A stretch of DNA of 64,000 nt, taken from positions 95,536 to 159,535 of the forward strand of contig NW_026250684.1 of NCBI RefSeq assembly GCF_024244095.1, read 5' to 3'. The stretch comes from Nematocida homosporus (taxonomy: Eukaryota > Microsporidia). The notes below the pieces were generated by a model, which ran no database searches, was not told the DNA's origin, and was given only the letters and a program-made list of their open reading frames with translations. Made by a program: the position numbers and the translations under genes. This document shows, in pieces, positions 1-9,272 of the stretch. The stretch's first letter is position 1; each line of letters starts with the position of its first letter.

Positions 1-1494
1 TCACAGATTCCCAATAGCCCGCAACTCTTCGCTCTATTCAAAACCCTCCTAACTCATCTATTCAACCCTACCACAAACACTGAAACCCATGTCAAAACCG
101 CCTCTCTCCTTACCCACGCCTGCTTACATCCCGCATTATACACCTCTATTATTGACCTAACTGCTTCCTCCTCTAGCCTCCCAGAAGTTGTCCTAGAAGC
201 TTTCATCCAGTCTAATACTTTATCCGAGGCCCTACTATTCACTCAACTCGCTAAGCAATGCCCGTATACTCTCCTCAACCTAACCCGAGTTATCACTCAG
301 CTCTCTTCCAAGAATCAGCCCACGCTTATCAATAACTTACTCGACTGGTCCCTAACTAGCCTCCAATCCTCCCCTAGTGACTACTTGTACTCTCTTCTTA
401 GCACGCTTGCACCTTTGTCTCCTTCCACTACTCAACACAGCATTCTAGCCCAACTTCTTCTTAACCACCCGCAACCTCCACCAACTACTCTTCTATCCGC
501 CATTAACACAATTCTTCAACAAGCTCGTCCAACCCTAACATTCGAGTCCGAATCTCTTCCTCCTCTTCGCACTTTCATGCGGGCTTATCCCAAACTGATC
601 TCTGTTTCCCCCGTTGAGAGTCTTCCTATCCTCTACCAACTAGGCCTCCAGCTGATCCAAATCTTCCCCCAAGCCACTGCACAGTGGCAAGAATCTGGCT
701 TAGCACTTATCAAACGACTGAAGGGCTACGCCAACAACAAAATACCCGCAGAAGCCGTCTTACTAGCGCGTATTGCCAACAAAAGCACCCTCACCTTCTG
801 GCTCGCCCAACTTTGGACCCAAACCAATCCTCTTCCCGTTAAAACCCATCGTACAGCTGTGGTCACGGCCTTTCAACACCTATCAATTATCAACCTACCT
901 GCCACCCTTACCTTTCTTCTTTTCCATTATCCCTACCTCAATCTCGACATCCGGACCCAACCCAAACCAGACCGCACTACATCCCGCACTACCTCTAATA
1001 ATCCTAATAATACTACTCAACTGCTACCACTTCACCACTTTATTCTCAACTCCATTTGTAAAATCCTCAACCACCACTATCTATCGCACAAGCCTACCCG
1101 CAATACCCTTCCCCTCCTGCTACCCTTACTTGATCATCTATTAGCCACCACCTCCCCTAAACTCCGGCAAACTGCTTGTCTACTAGCCAAATCCCTACTT
1201 CTTACCAACTGGGGGACTCCTACAGACTACTCCACTGCTGTTCGTCTTCTAAACCGTATTTTCTCTCTAATTACCGACTCTAAATCAGCGTCCACTCTTA
1301 TCTCTGTTCTCCCGGCATTTGCCACCCGTCTTTCTCTTGATTTTGTTTCCACCTATCTCATTCCAGGCCTACACCACCCTAACAAACAGCTTCGGCGCAC
1401 ATTTAGAACGGCTTTTCAAGCCGTCAGAGCTGGCCACCCTTTCATGCTCTCACCATCCCAGGAACTGCCATATCTTTTATTTTGTGCGAACTAA
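1..1494 (+). CDS. Helical-repeat protein, 5' end outside the window
   Basis: Frame 1 is open from the first base to the TAA ending at 1494, so at least 497 codons are present and the true start lies upstream. The product is rich in Leu, Thr, Ser and Pro. It is built of amphipathic helices about 35-45 residues apart, such as the segments around LISVLPAFATRL and HPNKQLRRTFRTAFQAV near the C terminus, which reads like a HEAT or armadillo solenoid. I do not recognise the family. The TTG at 385 is an internal Leu codon, not a start. The MTQ2 gene follows 9 bp after the stop on the same strand. A solenoid scaffold or transport factor is possible, but this is inference only. Confidence 0.7.
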   Translation, partial: SQIPNSPQLFALFKTLLTHLFNPTTNTETHVKTASLLTHACLHPALYTSIIDLTASSSSLPEVVLEAFIQSNTLSEALLFTQLAKQCPYTLLNLTRVITQLSSKNQPTLINNLLDWSLTSLQSSPSDYLYSLLSTLAPLSPSTTQHSILAQLLLNHPQPPPTTLLSAINTILQQARPTLTFESESLPPLRTFMRAYPKLISVSPVESLPILYQLGLQLIQIFPQATAQWQESGLALIKRLKGYANNKIPAEAVLLARIANKSTLTFWLAQLWTQTNPLPVKTHRTAVVTAFQHLSIINLPATLTFLLFHYPYLNLDIRTQPKPDRTTSRTTSNNPNNTTQLLPLHHFILNSICKILNHHYLSHKPTRNTLPLLLPLLDHLLATTSPKLRQTACLLAKSLLLTNWGTPTDYSTAVRLLNRIFSLITDSKSASTLISVLPAFATRLSLDFVSTYLIPGLHHPNKQLRRTFRTAFQAVRAGHPFMLSPSQELPYLLFCAN

Positions 1495-1503
1495 CTGCCC
1501 GCT

Positions 1504-2067
1504 ATGCACCACGTCTATCCGCCCGATGAAGACACCTTCCTTTTGGAAGACGCCATTATGAAAGACTTGGCTGCCCATTCTACCCCGCCTAAAATCATTG
1601 TTGAAGTCGGTTCAGGCTCTGGTTATATATCCCGTGTACTTGCCCAGCACTTTCCCACCTCTTTTGTTCTGGCTACTGATATTAACCCCTACGCTACTAC
1701 GCAAACCCAAACCACTCTCCTTCCCTACTCCAATGCAAGCGCTCTCCGCACCAGCATCATTGCCGGGATTAAACCATCCATTGATTTGGCTATTTTCAAT
1801 CCTCCCTATCTTCCTAGCGAACCCCACCACCTGACTGGTGCCTGGATTGATCGTAGTTGGGCCGGTGGTGTTCATGGCCTCGAAGTAACGCAACAATTTC
1901 TCCTCCACACTGCCCACGTCCCCATCAGATACCTGCTTCTCTGTAGCCTCAACAACCCACAACAACTAGCCGATACTCTCTCCACCCAATACCATGTCAC
2001 CCTTCTTGTCGCTAAAAAGGTCCTTAGTGAAACCTTAGTTGTCCTCAAAATAGAATCTAAGTCGTGA
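1504..2067 (+). CDS. MTQ2: eRF1 glutamine methyltransferase (MTQ2/HemK2-like)
   Basis: A 187-residue class I SAM-dependent methyltransferase. The SAM-binding motif VEVGSGSGY lies near residue 34, the acidic loop ATDINPYA near 57, and the diagnostic NPPY catalytic motif (FNPPYLP) near 99. The sequence between, including GGVHGLEV, matches the Mtq2/HemK2 group rather than rRNA or DNA methylases. In that family the enzyme methylates the Gln of the GGQ motif in release factor eRF1, with Trm112 as partner, in the cytosol. The length is close to a minimal Mtq2 domain. The start ATG is 9 bp after the upstream stop, so there is no room for a long leader. An AATAAA-like signal appears about 110 bp downstream. 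Confidence 0.88.
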   Translation: MHHVYPPDEDTFLLEDAIMKDLAAHSTPPKIIVEVGSGSGYISRVLAQHFPTSFVLATDINPYATTQTQTTLLPYSNASALRTSIIAGIKPSIDLAIFNPPYLPSEPHHLTGAWIDRSWAGGVHGLEVTQQFLLHTAHVPIRYLLLCSLNNPQQLADTLSTQYHVTLLVAKKVLSETLVVLKIESKS

Positions 2068-3206
2068 TTAGCTGAAACTGATCTAACTAATTTCGCTATG
2101 GCTTTATTTGCTGTCCTTTGTTATAATGCTTATTACCAAACTAGAATCGGATATAAGTCTTGCTTCAGTACATACTAATTCAATAAAGTATCTTTATTTC
2201 ATCTTAGCATTAGATCCCGGCCATTTCACAATCATATATCGTGCTAGGTCTAATCTGGGCTTGTTACAGACCAGGCAGCATTGACTTCTAAGTCATTCTA
2301 AAAGTCCTTGACTGATAGCCAAGCAGCCCTGTCCCGAATTATACCACCCAGGCACTTCCTCGGCACTTTACATCTATCCGCCAATCTACTACAATGGGTG
2401 TTACCAATCTCGCCACTAGACTTGGATGTTTTTCTGCGCAGTTGCTTTCTAATACTAAGGCAATAAGAATCCATGTCTAGTGCCCTGCTGACCAAACGGC
2501 AAGTCTCTATTGAGTTAGTGTTGGGTTTGGTTGGGTTTGGTGTTAAATTGGATTGGGTTTGGTGTTGGGTGGAGTTGAGTTGAGTTTAGTATTGAGTTGA
2601 ATGAGATGAAAGCCTGCAACTGATTGCCTTTTATAAGTGAGTTGGCTCTGCAATCTTCTTCAGAGTTAGGAATAAGTTTACTACACACCTCTAAACATGA
2701 ATTCAAACTCGAACTCACATACGAACTCAATCTAGATACGTGGATATTTTAATCGCCGCCCAGAATCACTTGATCGAATTGGACTAATCGTGTTTCTAAC
2801 ACCTAGAACTAGTATTTGGCCCATTAAGCCTATCTAAAAATAACATTTTAGTGCGACAGTAACCTTGGTGCTTTAGCACTCTCCAGAGCTAATCTTACCC
2901 CAGGCCATCGCAACTATTACATAATATCTATCAGTGTGTTTATTTGGCAAAGAAACGGTCCAGATATACGCTTTTATAAAGCTTGCCTATCCTAATCTGC
3001 ACCTTTTTCTCATCTGGCTTCCTCCGGCACTTGCACACCTGTCCCTTCTCTACTCTATCCCCACACCACTCGCACATACAGCTCTGACTTGCCACCATCG
3101 ATTCCTTGACAGTGTTTTAAACATGCTTTATCTACACTTGTTTCTAGTTTAAGAAGTCAGAGACTGAAGTTTAAGTATTAAGCTAGTACTGAGTTAGTAG
3201 ATGATC
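2068..3206. other. Intergenic region, no supported gene
   Basis: About 1.1 kb between MTQ2 and the 3' end of eIF2 alpha. It holds a G/T-rich low-complexity stretch at about 2515-2595 (repeats of TTGGGTTTGG and GAGTTGAGTT). Short open frames on both strands show no recognisable motif and no low-complexity-free conservation signal. I see no tRNA-like fold. Confidence 0.6.
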
Positions 3207-4091
3207 TCAAGAACCATCCGAAGAGATAGTTTCTGATTCCTCTGACTCATTATCAAATTGAGGTCGAGGCCCAAAGGTCGTTGGCGGCATAACCAGTTTA
3301 TACTCCCCACCAGCTCCAATCATGCGCTTCTCTAACTTCTCTAAGGCTCCTAATAAGACTTTCTCACCCACCTCGCCATCTTCACTCATAATAGAGAAAG
3401 AAAAGACCGGTGATGAAACTAAAGCCACGTCAATCTCAGGATAGTCCTTTTCTATACGCACTAGAATATCTCGCACTACTTTAACCCCACTTCCCTGGTT
3501 ACACTTAGTCTCTACATCAGCTCGTACTTTGATCTTAGGAATACTGAACTTTTGCTTCACTAACTCTTCTACCTCCCCAAGAAAAGCCGTTGTTATAAAA
3601 TCACTCCTTTCTAATCGATTCTGCAAGAGACTTTCACTACTTAAGACTTCCCGGAAACACTTATATAACGATCCAAACTCCTTTTCGGCCTCCCAACCGA
3701 ACTCTTCATAAACTTTGTCTAAACTCCGCCCGGTCTTAACGGCTACACTCTGCATAAAGTTATGGGCTATCTTGCCCTTGTAGTACTTCTCAAAAGCAGA
3801 TAGCTTATCTTCATATTGGGCTCTTTTTTTACTTAAGTCAATGTACCCCTTTTCTTTATCTACCTTTAAGACTAAAAATCCCTCTAATGTGCCAACTTTG
3901 ATTAGTTTTTGAATATTTCTGGTTCGCTTCTTAGTTAACTCGCTATAAACAATTAAACCTTCAATGTCATTGTACTCGGGAAGAGTTACATATGCTCCGA
4001 TATCCGTTAGGGACTTGATACGACCGACGACAACTTCTCCTTCTTTTGGATATTGTTCTAAATAGTAGCGATGTGGTTGGTTAGTTTCCAT
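3207..4091 (-). CDS. SUI2: Translation initiation factor eIF2 alpha
   Basis: A 294-residue eIF2 alpha subunit, part of the GTPase that delivers initiator Met-tRNA to the 40S ribosome. The N-terminal S1 domain (about residues 14-85) has the family signatures GAYVTLPEYNDIEG and VDKEKGYIDLSKKR, followed by the helical and alpha/beta domains. The ATG at 4091 gives METNQPHRYY, matching the family N terminus; the frame extends 10 codons upstream to a TTG, which I reject. The regulatory Ser (Ser51 of animals and yeast, in SELSRRR) is Thr53 here (SELTKKR). The C-terminal tail is acidic and Ser-rich. The gene is head-to-head with the phosphotransferase, with 41 bp between the two starts. Confidence 0.95.
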   Translation of the reverse strand: METNQPHRYYLEQYPKEGEVVVGRIKSLTDIGAYVTLPEYNDIEGLIVYSELTKKRTRNIQKLIKVGTLEGFLVLKVDKEKGYIDLSKKRAQYEDKLSAFEKYYKGKIAHNFMQSVAVKTGRSLDKVYEEFGWEAEKEFGSLYKCFREVLSSESLLQNRLERSDFITTAFLGEVEELVKQKFSIPKIKVRADVETKCNQGSGVKVVRDILVRIEKDYPEIDVALVSSPVFSFSIMSEDGEVGEKVLLGALEKLEKRMIGAGGEYKLVMPPTTFGPRPQFDNESEESETISSDGS

Positions 4092-4132
4092 GGGGTATAA
4101 AACTAAAAGATATTTAGCCAAACTAGTTCAGG
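4092..4132. promoter_or_regulatory. 41-bp bidirectional promoter gap (eIF2 alpha / phosphotransferase)
   Basis: Only 41 bp separate two divergent ATG codons. The gap is A/T-rich and contains GTATAAAAC and GATATTTAGCC. Both core promoters must lie here or inside the neighbouring coding sequence. This is inferred from spacing. Confidence 0.5.
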
Positions 4133-5251
4133 ATGTTTACTAAGCGGAACACAAGTTATTTGCAATCATATCAATATAAAAGCCAAGATGGTAGTTTTCT
4201 AACTAATTACTGTCCTTATTGGAATTATCTGAAAGAGTATATTCCGGCTAGTGTTTCGCCTAATGCAATTACTTTATTGGGATTTCTAGTGATGGCCGTT
4301 CATAGTGTGGTGGTGGCTGTGGCTGATCCGGGTTATGAAGGACGAGTGCGGATTTTACCGGCTATTTCGGGCGTGGCCTTGTTCTTCTACAGTACTATGG
4401 ATGCGTTGGATGGTGTGCAAGCTCGGCAACGTGGTACGGGCTCTGCTTATGGCCAGTTGTTTGATCACGGGGTTGACTCGATTGTTTGCACTTTGGTGGT
4501 TAATTGTGTCTGTTCTGGGGTAGGTCTTCGGTCGAAGAAGGCTGTTTTATTGTCTTTGGTGGCTTGTCAGACGATCTTTTACTGGACGAGTGCTCAAGAG
4601 TACTACAAGAAGGTTTTTGTCTTGGGACTGATTGGTCCGACGGAAGTGATTTTGGGGTGCTGTGTTCTCCTGGTTTTATTATCGATCTTTGGTCAGCCAA
4701 CGGTGATTTTCTTCCAACGAAGTCATCCTCACTTATTGGCACGGATAGCAGTAATTGGAAGTTTGTTGGTGGCCGGACTAGGTACGGCCTACTACGTAAC
4801 GGATATTTATTGGGGCACTGGATTTTGGCTGAAGCGGGAGCCTGATGCCTTGGGAATGGCTAAGCGGTTGCTGCCTCATGTCTTATTTGTGGGCATGCAT
4901 TTGGCCATGATATACTCGGCTTTGAACTTAAGGAAAGTAACGGCCAAAGGCTTTTGGTCCTTCTTGGGTACCTGTACCTTGGCTTTCTCTTTATTCACTA
5001 TCATGACTATTTACTCCCATCAATTGCAGGCGCCTTATATTGAATCGCCCCTTATTCTACCGGCATTGGTCGGACTGAGTACTTTGGCCATATGCATAGC
5101 ACCGACTAAAGTGGTTAACTCAACCTTATTGGTGCTCTTTATCTTTGCACTTCTTAACTATATCTATCATACTCGAGCGATAACGAAGGAGTCTTTAGAT
5201 GAGCTCAATATACCATTCTTTAATAACGTCCCTAGAAAGAAAGGCGTCTAA
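4133..5251 (+). CDS. EPT1: CDP-alcohol phosphotransferase (ethanolamine/choline type)
   Basis: A 372-residue polytopic membrane enzyme with the complete CDP-alcohol phosphotransferase motif DG-x2-AR-x8-G-x3-D-x3-D: D93, G94, A97, R98, G107, D111 and D115. About ten hydrophobic segments follow. The N-terminal sequence (YKSQDGSFLTNY, then SPNAITLLGF) is typical of the eukaryotic Ept1/Cpt1/selenoprotein I family. That family transfers phosphoethanolamine or phosphocholine from the CDP donor to diacylglycerol in the ER (Kennedy pathway). The sequence alone does not say which head group is used. The C terminus is basic (PRKKGV). AATAAA lies about 20 bp beyond the stop. Confidence 0.9.
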   Translation: MFTKRNTSYLQSYQYKSQDGSFLTNYCPYWNYLKEYIPASVSPNAITLLGFLVMAVHSVVVAVADPGYEGRVRILPAISGVALFFYSTMDALDGVQARQRGTGSAYGQLFDHGVDSIVCTLVVNCVCSGVGLRSKKAVLLSLVACQTIFYWTSAQEYYKKVFVLGLIGPTEVILGCCVLLVLLSIFGQPTVIFFQRSHPHLLARIAVIGSLLVAGLGTAYYVTDIYWGTGFWLKREPDALGMAKRLLPHVLFVGMHLAMIYSALNLRKVTAKGFWSFLGTCTLAFSLFTIMTIYSHQLQAPYIESPLILPALVGLSTLAICIAPTKVVNSTLLVLFIFALLNYIYHTRAITKESLDELNIPFFNNVPRKKGV

Positions 5252-5728
5252 TTTGGCCTATATTGGCTTATTAATAAAAGGATACCCAAAAGAGATTTAC
5301 TATTAGGACTAAATGAATGGAGGCTGCTAATTAGCTCATGTTCCTCTAAAGACCTTTCTTGGTCTCTGACTCGGTCCTGTTTATTCTTGGTAAGATAAGA
5401 ATTAGAAGCTATAGTCCTTCTTAATTCTAGATATCTCTTTCAAAATAAGAATTATTAAAGAGATTTCAAATCAATAGATTGTGTTGGATTATGTTAATAT
5501 TGGATTGGGTTGGGTTGGGGTTGAATTAGATGGCGAGAGTTGATCTAGGTGTAGTTCGTGTTGGGTTAGTGTTGGGTTTGTTGTGTTTGTGAATTAGTAA
5601 GTGTGATGGCATCTTGGCACTCGGGGGATTGGTAGAGGGACTACTTAATTCGGCCAATCTAAAGATGTTTCTTAATCTGGAATTGCCTAATAAGGAAGTA
5701 TCTCTAGAGTTTTGCTAAATATTTTTGG
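5252..5728. other. Intergenic region with G/T-rich degenerate repeat
   Basis: A spacer of about 480 bp. The polyadenylation-like AATAAA lies at about 5272. A G/T-rich block at about 5480-5590 carries degenerate TTGGGTTGGGTTGG and GTTAGTGTTGGG units. No gene or RNA fold is visible. Confidence 0.55.
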
Positions 5729-6607
5729 ATGAAGGAATTTCGGATTCAACTCTTAACCGTTGATAAGCAAAAAGAAGAATTAGTTAGATTTGTCTATCTG
5801 CCAAGTACCGGGGCCAATTTGGTTAGCGATGTGCTTGATCAAATAAACAGAGTATACCTTCCTTATTTAGGTATCTCCTCCCATGTAGCCTATCTAGCTG
5901 ATAGTCGTGGTTATATCTTTGTGGCTACTATGCCAATAGAAAGACTGCGCAGTAAAAAGATGGTTCTGCGTGGATATTTATGTTCGGGGCAATGTCCAAG
6001 ATGTTCTGGCTCCGGAGAAAAGGCCTCTAAACCACTCAGCCCAGTTTCTCAAAACAAAAGAGAGATACCGATAGGCAAAAAGCAACCCAAGCCATCAACA
6101 CGTGACGAAGTGAGCGAGGAAGTAAGTGAAGAAGTGAGTGAAGAAGTGAGTGAGGAGGTAACTTTAGTGGCACGCCCGGTCCTACGTGTTTCTGCCCCTG
6201 TCTCGGGACGAGCTAAATTATCTATCAAAGATGCCCGCCCCTCTAATTCTAATCTCAATTCAATTTCTAATTCTAACTCTAACTCTAAATTAACACTTGA
6301 TCACACCACCAACCCAATGTCCATTACTAACACAACTACCAATTCTATATCTCATCCAACTATCAACTCTATATCGCAGCCCAACCCAGCACCTAACTCT
6401 ACTCCTAAAACTGATTCAACTAATGTCGAGGAAGAGCCTTCCGCCACTACCAACCCACCTATTGCCAATTCAAGTGCTAGTACCGGCTTGGGTTCTAATA
6501 CGGAAGAGAACGACGGCCCTAATGGGCGCAAGTATCTTCTGAAAAAGGCCTTTAAAACCCTATCTTGTAAGACGATCGGCGCGCCGGCCAACCGATACAT
6601 CCATTAG
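5729..6607 (+). CDS. Hypothetical protein with N-terminal globular domain and low-complexity tail
   Basis: 292 residues. Residues 1-90 look globular (alternating beta and alpha propensity, ending with CSGQCPRCSGSG, which could bind a metal). The rest is disordered. A four-fold EEVS repeat at about residues 128-142 is encoded by a 12-bp tandem repeat at about 6106-6160. It is followed by Asn/Ser/Thr/Pro-rich sequence at about 170-235 whose DNA resembles the C/A-rich strand of the intergenic repeats. A short basic C-terminal segment ends the protein. I do not recognise the family. The start ATG is preceded by an AAATATTTTTGG block. The PP2A-group phosphatase follows 76 bp downstream on the same strand. 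Confidence 0.7.
   Translation: MKEFRIQLLTVDKQKEELVRFVYLPSTGANLVSDVLDQINRVYLPYLGISSHVAYLADSRGYIFVATMPIERLRSKKMVLRGYLCSGQCPRCSGSGEKASKPLSPVSQNKREIPIGKKQPKPSTRDEVSEEVSEEVSEEVSEEVTLVARPVLRVSAPVSGRAKLSIKDARPSNSNLNSISNSNSNSKLTLDHTTNPMSITNTTTNSISHPTINSISQPNPAPNSTPKTDSTNVEEEPSATTNPPIANSSASTGLGSNTEENDGPNGRKYLLKKAFKTLSCKTIGAPANRYIH
6106..6160 (+). repeat. 12-bp coding tandem repeat (EEVS units)
   Basis: About four and a half copies of GAAGTGAGTGAA-like units, with synonymous variation between copies (GTG/GTA, GAG/GAA), inside the gene at 5729-6607. Confidence 0.85.
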
Positions 6608-6683
6608 GAAGAATGGAAGTAATCAAGATAGTGGGCGTAGATAGGACGTAGATATAATAAATGGCTGGTCTTCTTTTATTTTG

Positions 6684-7592
6684 ATGCTCCATAAGATAGA
6701 AGAAAGGCTTCTCTCTTACCATAAGCCGTCTAAAAGAGAAGTCCGCTACATCTGCAGCCGCGTTGTCGATCTTTTGGCTTTAGAGGAGAATATTGTTCCA
6801 ATTGAAGCTCCCGTGGTGGTTTGTGGGGATATCCACGGGCAATATGATGATCTCTTAACTATCTTTAAGATGCATGGGACTCCACGGAAATGTAAATATG
6901 TCTTTTTAGGAGATTACGTTGATCGAGGGCCTAACTCTGTTGAAACCATCACTTTATTACTACTCTACAAAGTCATGTTCCCACAGAACATTGTCCTTCT
7001 ACGCGGCAACCATGAATCCCGAGAGCTGACTGAGACCTATGGGCTTTATAAAGAAGTTGTCTCGCGATATAATGCCTGTGATGTTTGGAAGCTCCTGTGC
7101 GAAACCTTTAACTATTTGCCTCTAGCTTGTCTCGTGGGCAGTCGTATTTTCTGTGTTCATGGTGGAATATCTCCCTTTGCCCTTACGTTTGATAAGATCC
7201 TCCGAATCAACCGCTTTGTAGAATTACCATCCAGTGGACCGATGAGCGATATGCTTTGGAGTGATCCTGGGCCGGGTAGTGGCTGCCAGCCTAGTGATCG
7301 TGGGGCCGGATACATCTTTGGCGCCGACATAGTTCAGAAGTTCCTTTTTCTTAACGATGTCCAAATTGTCTGTCGATCGCACCAGCTAGTTAATGAAGGC
7401 TATCGTTTTGCTTTTCCCAATCGTGAGTTAGTAACCGTTTGGAGTGCTCCTAACTATTGCAATCGTATGGGAAACAAAGCAACAGTGCTTAGAATCGGTA
7501 AAAACCTTCGAGTAGATGATGATTGCTTTGTCTTCTTTGAGCAGGCAGTGCGTCCCAACAAAGAGATCGGCTCATTGCCTTATTTCCACTAA
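6684..7592 (+). CDS. PP2A-group Ser/Thr phosphatase catalytic subunit (PP4/PP6-like)
   Basis: 302 residues, a complete PPP-family catalytic core: GDIHGQYDD, GDYVDRG, RGNHESRE, HGGISP and SAPNYCNRMGN provide the two-metal centre. The stretch ELVTVWSAPNYC, the RGAGYIFG motif and a C terminus of LPYFH (compare YFL in PP2A, PP4 and PP6) place it in the PP2A/PP4/PP6 group and not PP1. Which of the three it is cannot be settled here. The final Leu that is normally methylated is replaced by His, so carboxymethylation regulation is doubtful. The ATG at 6684 is preferred over the TTG one codon upstream. The next gene starts 19 bp after the stop. Confidence 0.9.
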   Translation: MLHKIEERLLSYHKPSKREVRYICSRVVDLLALEENIVPIEAPVVVCGDIHGQYDDLLTIFKMHGTPRKCKYVFLGDYVDRGPNSVETITLLLLYKVMFPQNIVLLRGNHESRELTETYGLYKEVVSRYNACDVWKLLCETFNYLPLACLVGSRIFCVHGGISPFALTFDKILRINRFVELPSSGPMSDMLWSDPGPGSGCQPSDRGAGYIFGADIVQKFLFLNDVQIVCRSHQLVNEGYRFAFPNRELVTVWSAPNYCNRMGNKATVLRIGKNLRVDDDCFVFFEQAVRPNKEIGSLPYFH

Positions 7593-7611
7593 TTTTTTCG
7601 GTCTTGTTGTT

Positions 7612-8565
7612 ATGGTTTCGAAACCCCCCATTAAACGTCATTCTCAAAAACAACCTTATCGTCGCCAACTCTGGCGATCTTGGGGTTTAGCCGCTATCTT
7701 TGGGATTTTAATGGCCGGCGGTGGTTTGATCGTATTTAGAAAGCTTGCCGTTGTCTTTGATAGCCCTTTGGACTATGTTATTTCTTTTCCCAGTGAGAAG
7801 ACGTGGAAGCATAAGCTCTACTTGCGCGAGCCAGTCGCAGAGTTTGTAAAGCGAGATTTAAGTGAGGAGGAGCTAGAACACCACTTTCGGCGCCATTATG
7901 TGATTGTTCAGGCCTTGAAGAAGAATGAGCTTGTGGCTAGTGTGTTTTTATTGCCAAAATACTATCAAACAAGCGATACGGCTAACCCAGAGCGATATCC
8001 GGTCTTTGAAATCTACAATGTTTATGTTAGTCCTAAGCATCGCGGTAAGCGGCTTTCTACTAAGCACCTGTACACAACCTTTAAGTACTTGCAGACGGTC
8101 TACAATGTCGATAACAGTACTTTGGTTGGACTGCACATCTCACCAATAGATACACATATGCCAGTGGCCTATGCTCTTTATCGCAGCTCTGGGTTTACCA
8201 ATGCGGCCTTTTCTCCCTATGGCCCGCCTTCTTTCCAGCGGCGCTATGAAGATATCAAAACAATTCCTTTGGCAGACTACACGGTTAACCAATTCTTGTT
8301 AGCTAAGATTCCGCCCAAGAAACAAAATGACCCACCAGCTGCCAATGGTAATGAGAAGGAAAATGAGAAGGAAAATGACCCGACCGATGGTAGTAATCAA
8401 CCTGTCGTGGAAGACCGCTTTTTGACTTTCTTTGCTGACTTGGAAACCTTTTACTCGGCCGTAGATAATCCGACTTACACTTCTAGTGAATTCCAGACCT
8501 TTGTGAAGAAAGGTGCTAGGCTGCAAAAGAAACTACTATCCGTATTTAAGTACCAACCCCACTAG
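7612..8565 (+). CDS. Membrane-anchored GNAT-like acetyltransferase domain protein
   Basis: 317 residues from the ATG at 7612; the frame overlaps the upstream phosphatase if extended, which I reject. A basic N terminus precedes one transmembrane segment (about residues 24-45, GLAAIFGILMAGGGLIVF). A domain with the GNAT acetyl-CoA-binding signature follows: VYVSPKHRGKRLSTKHL, then helix-rich sequence and YALYRSSGF. Family knowledge: the beta4-R/Q-x-x-G-x-G/A loop binds acetyl-CoA; here it reads RGKRLS, so the middle Gly is not conserved. The C-terminal region has an acidic Asn/Glu/Lys repeat (NEKENEKEN) and then helices. The topology suggests an enzyme domain tethered to ER or nuclear membrane. 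The substrate is unknown. Confidence 0.65.
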   Translation: MVSKPPIKRHSQKQPYRRQLWRSWGLAAIFGILMAGGGLIVFRKLAVVFDSPLDYVISFPSEKTWKHKLYLREPVAEFVKRDLSEEELEHHFRRHYVIVQALKKNELVASVFLLPKYYQTSDTANPERYPVFEIYNVYVSPKHRGKRLSTKHLYTTFKYLQTVYNVDNSTLVGLHISPIDTHMPVAYALYRSSGFTNAAFSPYGPPSFQRRYEDIKTIPLADYTVNQFLLAKIPPKKQNDPPAANGNEKENEKENDPTDGSNQPVVEDRFLTFFADLETFYSAVDNPTYTSSEFQTFVKKGARLQKKLLSVFKYQPH

Positions 8566-8621
8566 TCTTGGATTTCTAAGACAGGCGTTTTAATCGGCTC
8601 TAAATGAATAAATGGATGTGT

Positions 8622-8645
8622 GTTTTTGTTTTTGTTTTTGTTTTA
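8622..8645 (+). repeat. (GTTTTT)n microsatellite
   Basis: Four copies of a GTTTTT unit in the spacer before the small membrane protein gene. Confidence 0.8.
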
Positions 8646-8695
8646 CTTATCTAATCAAACAGTCACTAAATCTAAAACTAGCTTGTGAAAATTAA

Positions 8696-9064
8696 ATGAC
8701 AAAAATACCTCTTGCCAATAAGGCACTCATTATGTGCTTTTGGACTAGCTCTATTGTAGTTCTTCTGCTGGTAATTGGCGGTATTGTGCTGCTGGAGTTT
8801 AGGGCATGTCAAAAAGACTTTTCCGAGCCAAGTACTGATGATAAATCGTCCTCAGATGCTTCGCATAGAGATATAAGACTATCTGTGGCTCAGCAACGCT
8901 TTCGCCATAACCGAATTGGATCCTCGCCACTCTTCAATGCCCGATGTCCGCCCGCCAATCCCAAAGTTATTGGGCCTACATATCGCACCAGAGCTAAGAA
9001 CTACAATGATTATCTGGACTATAAAAAGCTCCATCTTGACTGCACTCGGAATAACCCAACTTAA
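8696..9064 (+). CDS. Small single-pass membrane or secreted hypothetical protein
   Basis: 122 residues. A hydrophobic segment at about residues 12-34 (TSSIVVLLLVIGGIVLLEF) acts as signal anchor or signal peptide, followed by a polar, basic domain with two Cys residues. I recognise no family. The ATG is clear and no overlapping gene competes. It could be a lineage-specific membrane protein; the reading frame is the main support. Confidence 0.5.
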   Translation: MTKIPLANKALIMCFWTSSIVVLLLVIGGIVLLEFRACQKDFSEPSTDDKSSSDASHRDIRLSVAQQRFRHNRIGSSPLFNARCPPANPKVIGPTYRTRAKNYNDYLDYKKLHLDCTRNNPT

Positions 9065-9272
9065 ACCTGATTTTCACTTATCACTAATCCGAAAACTAAA
9101 AAGAAATTCAATGGCAACCATAGTAGAATAAGGATTGATTTTAGTTTGGGTTTTAGTTTTAGTAACAACTTATTAGTTGTTAATACGTTAGTAGTAAGTT
9201 ACTGTTTAATTTATTGCATCTTATTGGGTTGGTATTGGGTTAATCTTTAGTGTTTGAATTAAACCGGTCGGG

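Noticed and set aside
2298..2730. Two minus-strand open frames in the MTQ2-eIF2 alpha spacer
   Set aside because: One is largely repeat-derived (Asn/Thr/Pro-rich tail) and neither has a recognisable motif or neighbour geometry.
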